DNA of 64,000 nt, from positions 248,001-312,000 of the forward strand of contig BQMF02000283.1 in assembly GCA_027922465.2 (NCBI GenBank). Reading direction: 5' to 3'. The position numbers were made by a program, and so were the translations under genes. The notes beneath the pieces are model-generated. The model searched no databases. It was not told the DNA's origin and saw only the letters and a list, made by a program, of their open reading frames with translations. Source of the DNA: Turritopsis dohrnii (taxonomy: Eukaryota; Cnidaria; Hydrozoa; Anthoathecata; Oceaniidae). Positions 60,430-64,000 of this stretch are shown here, one piece after another. The number at the start of each line of letters is the position of its first letter. Position 1 is the first letter of the stretch.

Positions 60430-60843
60430 AGTCCATTGTGTAGAAGAGAAAGACAGAGTAAATCCAAGCGCCAAGCCGTACAACATTCTCGGCAAGTCAT
60501 TGTTATCCTGAGGGATAGCAGCAAAAAGACTTTCGACTTCAACAACCTTTTTGATCGAAAATGTCTATGTGATTATTGGTTGATTAACTTCGAATCAATA
60601 CGTACTGCCGGTACAGTGAAGAGTTACCTTCACTCATTGAGATTTTTCTACCGGTTCATTCAAGCGGAACAGCCGACTGAACTGCTTAATTTCGAAGCTA
60701 AACTTGCTGGTGTCATCGTTGTAATAGATGACTGGATATCTATTTATCACCAGAAACAATCAAAAATGAAATGGAAAAACGAAATGCGCCAGTTAAAACA
60801 AATCCTTGAAGCTTTGTCCAGACATAGGTGGATCATTAAATAA
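60430..60843 (+). pseudogene. Tyrosine-recombinase-like (SAM-like N-domain) fragment
   Basis: About 135 codons without an ATG at the front: TFDFNNLFDRKCLCDYWLIN, TAGTVKSYLHSLRFFYRFIQ, then KWKNEMRQLKQILEALSRHR and a stop. GTVKSYLHSLRFFYRFI looks like the core-binding helices of Crypton-type or phage-like tyrosine recombinases encoded by animal transposons. No catalytic Arg/His/Tyr segment follows in any frame. The TCCATTGTG start follows a weak acceptor (cctttgaag). Confidence 0.42.
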
Positions 60844-60989
60844 TCTCTCACTGATACAAACTGCTTCATCGAAAGAAAACGCATAGTTACATGGTGTTTT
60901 AATATTTTCTTCACTTCCAAAACGATGTCAGATTCGTCAAATTTGTTTATGTCTTTTACGCCGACCAAGCTATAGAAGGGTACCTCCCT

Positions 60990-61772
60990 CGCGCTCGCTT
61001 TGCTGGCAAAAAATGTTTTTTGGTTCGTGTTCTTTATCCTATTGATAAACTTCTAATAAACGCCCCTGGGACGAGTTTAAGGGAGTTTATTAGAATCTGA
61101 CATATGTATGTGTGAATTCAATTTTCATTCTTTTTTTAATAAATATGGGAAACGTTCTACCCACTTTCTCTCTTTTTATGATGAACTTATAAAGTTTTGT
61201 ATTTATTCTTCAGCTTCTTTAATTCCTCGTCTAAAACGGACGAGGTTCGTTTGCCACTAGTGAAGAGATGAAAGAAAAGAGAATTCCTTCATTAAAAATA
61301 AACACCTCCTATGACAATCAGTATTAAAGAGTGCAGGGTGCCTACCCCAAATTTAAAACAAAAATAATAATTTGCTAGGCTACACTCATTTCACTTTTGA
61401 AAATTATGAGATGTAAGTTAATTTCATATGCTCTTCTTCAAAACAGACTGAATTTTGTATTTTTGGTTTAGGTCACATTGAATAATAATTAGCGCCTAAT
61501 TAACGCCCACTCTTTTTTAACGCCCTTTGTAATAAACACCCATTCTAAAATCTCGAAAATTCAATAAACGACCCTTTCATTGATTTTGTTAAAACCTTTT
61601 TTTTTCATAATGATTTGCTATTAAAAAGAAAAACGAAACTATTGAAGTAATCATTTTTTTCAAATGAAGGCTCCTCTCTTTTTAACGCCCTTTTCCAATT
61701 AACGCCCATCCCAAAATCTCAAAAAATTTAATTAATTTAAGGGCTTCAGAGAAAATATGGTACTGCCCTTAC
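60990..61772. repeat. Decayed repeat tract with TAAACGCC / TTAACGCCC words
   Basis: Contains AATAAACGCCCCTGGG, TTAACGCCC (several) and AATAAACACCC at irregular spacing. They are related in style to the ends of 38523-39186. No ORF. Confidence 0.4.
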
Positions 61773-62315
61773 CCAGTTTCTTTTGTGCCGCATGATACAT
61801 TTTTTTTATTAGCCAATCTTCATCTTCCGAATCATCCGAATCAATAGGAACTCCATCAAACTTCTTAACGTATGCTTTGTCGTGAATCAGAATCTTCTTG
61901 AATTGTCTGTACTCCGACTCCGACTCTGAGAACTCTGATTCTTCTGCCTCCGATTCCGTACCCCAATCGTCTCGGATAAACCCCCCCCCCCCCCCCCCCC
62001 CCCCCTTGCTTCTTTAAGAAGGCGCTGATATTTTTCGTCGTCTTCAATACCATGTGTATCACGCAGATGACCCCAAATTTTCGCTGGTCTTTTGCTCCAA
62101 TCCACAACAGGGCAATGTACCCTTTCGTAGCATCTTCGTTTAGATTTTCTTTTGTTGTCGGGCAAAATCTTTCGTTTCTTGTGTAACCCAAATTGGCTTT
62201 TTAGAGCCGCAGCGTTATCGTCTGAAAGGCCATGCTTTTTTTTGGCATGTTCTTTTAGGTTAGTTCTCATTTTTCCACAGAAAGAACATTTAAATGTAGG
62301 GCATTTTGGTTTCGG
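61773..62315 (-). pseudogene. C2H2 zinc-finger exon broken by a 25-base poly-C run
   Basis: After ctttcag (62316 side) the minus strand reads PKPKCPTFKCSFCGKMRTNL, EHAKKKHGLSDD, then RVHCPVVDWSKRPAKIWGHL-RDTHG. This is two zinc-finger-like units, C-x2-C...H-x4-H and CP...H-x4-H. The frame enters a run of G (plus strand C, 61981-62005). Beyond it, a different frame continues as obvious coding sequence: DDWGTESEAEESEF, KKILIHDKAYVKKFDGVPID, EDEDWLIKKMYHAAQKKLG, then donor gtaagg at 61772. So one exon is interrupted by a homopolymer that changes the frame. The fingers resemble those of recombinase-type mobile genes. Function unknown. Confidence 0.6.
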
Positions 62316-62370
62316 CTGAAAGTAAAAAGAATCATTTGAATTAAAATGGCTATTGAGATAACCTACAGAC

Positions 62371-64000
62371 GTGATGATATCGTGTGCAATATCGTGTGAT
62401 GGTTGTACAAGATGGTGTCATATCAAGTGTGGAAATGTCTCTCCAAAGGCATACGAAGAGCTCAAAAACCAAGAGTTACTGAACTGGCTATGTCCTAAAT
62501 GTACCCAGTTGAAGTCATCTCTGGACAGTACCAGCACTAACAGTAATACTCTTGCCTTCAAGGAACTGTCCGACGAATTAAAAAGTACCATTGGAATTTC
62601 AATCGCTCATCTGAATATAAATGGGCTCTGCAAGAAGATTCATCAAATCAAAGTTCTTCTAGCAGAGACCAATTTAGACATCCTGGCCATTTCTGAAACT
62701 CATTTGAAAAGTGAAATCTCAGATGATGAGATCAAAATTGAGAACTATGGTTTATTGCGAAAGGATAGACATGACGACTCTGGTTGGGGTGGTGTTATCT
62801 TGTATTTTCGTGACTCTTTGAACGGTATTGAATATACAAAATTGGATGTTATGGATCTAGAGATGATCCTCTTGGAATGATCTGTCAGGTCCCAAAAGCT
62901 ATTGATATCTTGTGTATACCAACCACCAAAGCTTCATCCCCAGTTTTTAAAAAAATTCGATCTGGTATTAAATTCAATTGTAACTAAACGAACTAACTTG
63001 ATATTTCTTGGAGACTTTAACATAGACTTACTGGCTGACAACACTCCTACCAACAATATTCGCAGATCTTTTAACAATATACTAAACAGGCATAGCCTCT
63101 TCAACATTATCAAGGATTCTACCCGCATAACAGACTCTTCAAAAACGCAAATTGATCATATTATCATTCAAACAAGCTGTAAAGACAAAATTACAAATTG
63201 TAACCCAGTTGACTTGGGATTGTCTGACCACCACCTCGTCCATTGTACCTTTAAAGCCTTCTCTTCTCGCAGAAGGAAACCACTATTCAGAACGGTTAAG
63301 AACCTCAAAAACATTGATATTGACAAATTCAGATCTGATTTTGATGCAGTACCTTGGCAGATATGCGATATCTTCAATGATGTTGACGATACTGTTGACA
63401 TCTGGGAAAAGCTATTCAAGTCAGTAATGGACGACCATATCAAAGAAAGGAAGGTGAAAATAAGAGCCAAATGTCACCCTTGGATGAATGGCACAATCAT
63501 GAAAGAATTAAAATAAGCTCTTTTAACTACTAAAGAGAGCCCAAAAAACACCTAAAGGCTCTCACGAGTGGCTGGTTTACAAACAAGCTCGTAACAGATG
63601 TACCAAAATCTTGAGATTAGCTGAATCATCCTACTGGAAGGACAAATTTAGAGGATTAAAATCATCAACTAAAGCTTTCTGGAAGTGCATAAACGAATTT
63701 ACTGGTAAATGTAAAAGCAGCTACATTGGACCACTAGAAGATGTTAACGGCGACATCACTACCGACAATTTAGTTAAAAGTAATTCCCTCAACACTTACT
63801 TTGCGAACATTGGGAAATTGCATAAAGATATTAACAATGCTAAGCAACTTAATCACATATATAGAGTAACACCAACAACTAATGAAATTGACTATAGTAT
63901 TGACAAGCTCTCTTCAACTATTCCGAAAGTCTTTAAGAACGGGAAGGCAGGTGGTCATGGTAATATCAACGCCAAAGTCGTCAATATGATTGGTGATAGT
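62371..64000 (+). mobile_element. CR1/L2-like LINE, 5' part, decayed
   Basis: One frame reads a zinc-binding CDGCTRWCHIKCG motif (PHD-like, as at the front of some LINE proteins). An apurinic-type endonuclease follows: IAHLNINGL, ILAISETHLK, GGVILYFRDS, CVYQPPK, LIFLGDFNIDLL, IDHIII, LGLSDHHLVHC. The start of the reverse transcriptase region is KNGKAGGHGNINAK, at the window's edge. An in-frame TGA at 62878, a TAA at 63514 and a shift near 63525 break it, so the copy is dead. It extends beyond 64000. Confidence 0.85.

Overview
The window is animal nuclear DNA: AT-rich, intron-rich, very dense in transposable elements, and probably from a cnidarian, perhaps a medusozoan. The organism call is inference. 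It rests on an animal-type CHK1 gene with short GT-AG introns and on the mix of element types (CACTA/EnSpm, Helitron-like, Harbinger, hAT-like, TTAA-target, tRNA-derived SINE, CR1/L2-like LINE). I found no rRNA gene, functional tRNA gene or CRISPR array.

Region 1 (1-23 kb) holds host genes. The first two coding exons of a nitrilase-family gene lie on the minus strand and run off the left edge. A complete 14-exon checkpoint kinase gene (CHEK1, 468 codons) runs on the plus strand from 5870 to 22322. Its 10.8-kb first intron has collected a Harbinger-type element, a TTAA-flanked element and a minisatellite. Its third intron hosts an SLC49/FLVCR-like transporter gene on the opposite strand. A SINE carrying an inserted perfect palindrome follows the 3' end.

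Region 2 (23.5-38 kb) is repeat-rich. Minus-strand Helitron-type termini (5' TCTATATATTA, 3' hairpin followed by CTAG) occur head to tail at 37337/37336 and 36591/36590, with a further 3' end at 24879. The outermost pair frames an 11.7-kb stretch. All its recognisable coding sequence is on the matching strand: an OB-fold/zinc-ribbon (RPA-like) protein and a 2A-peptide/cysteine-protease-like exon. Its 5' part is inflated by about four 1.2-1.6-kb tandem units and by about five 49-bp repeats that copy an exon end plus its splice donor.

Region 3 (40.3-59 kb) is the most interesting. Two CACTG terminal inverted repeats at 40321 and 58968, each followed by an array of GTATAC-like motifs, bracket 18.6 kb. 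Inside are a 6-exon Tnp2-type transposase (plus strand, one-base deletion), a 5-exon accessory gene and a multi-exon protein-kinase gene (both minus strand), and a 93-bp satellite-like array. The kinase and transposase genes are divergent, and the 750 bp between them holds a third GTATAC cluster. I read this as a giant CACTA/EnSpm element that carries a protein kinase and uses the same motif at its ends and in its central promoter.

Region 4 (59-64 kb) is a graveyard of mobile-gene pieces: a SWIM/YqaJ-type fragment, a recombinase-like fragment, a zinc-finger exon broken by a 25-base poly-C run, and the 5' part of a CR1/L2-like LINE that continues past the right edge.
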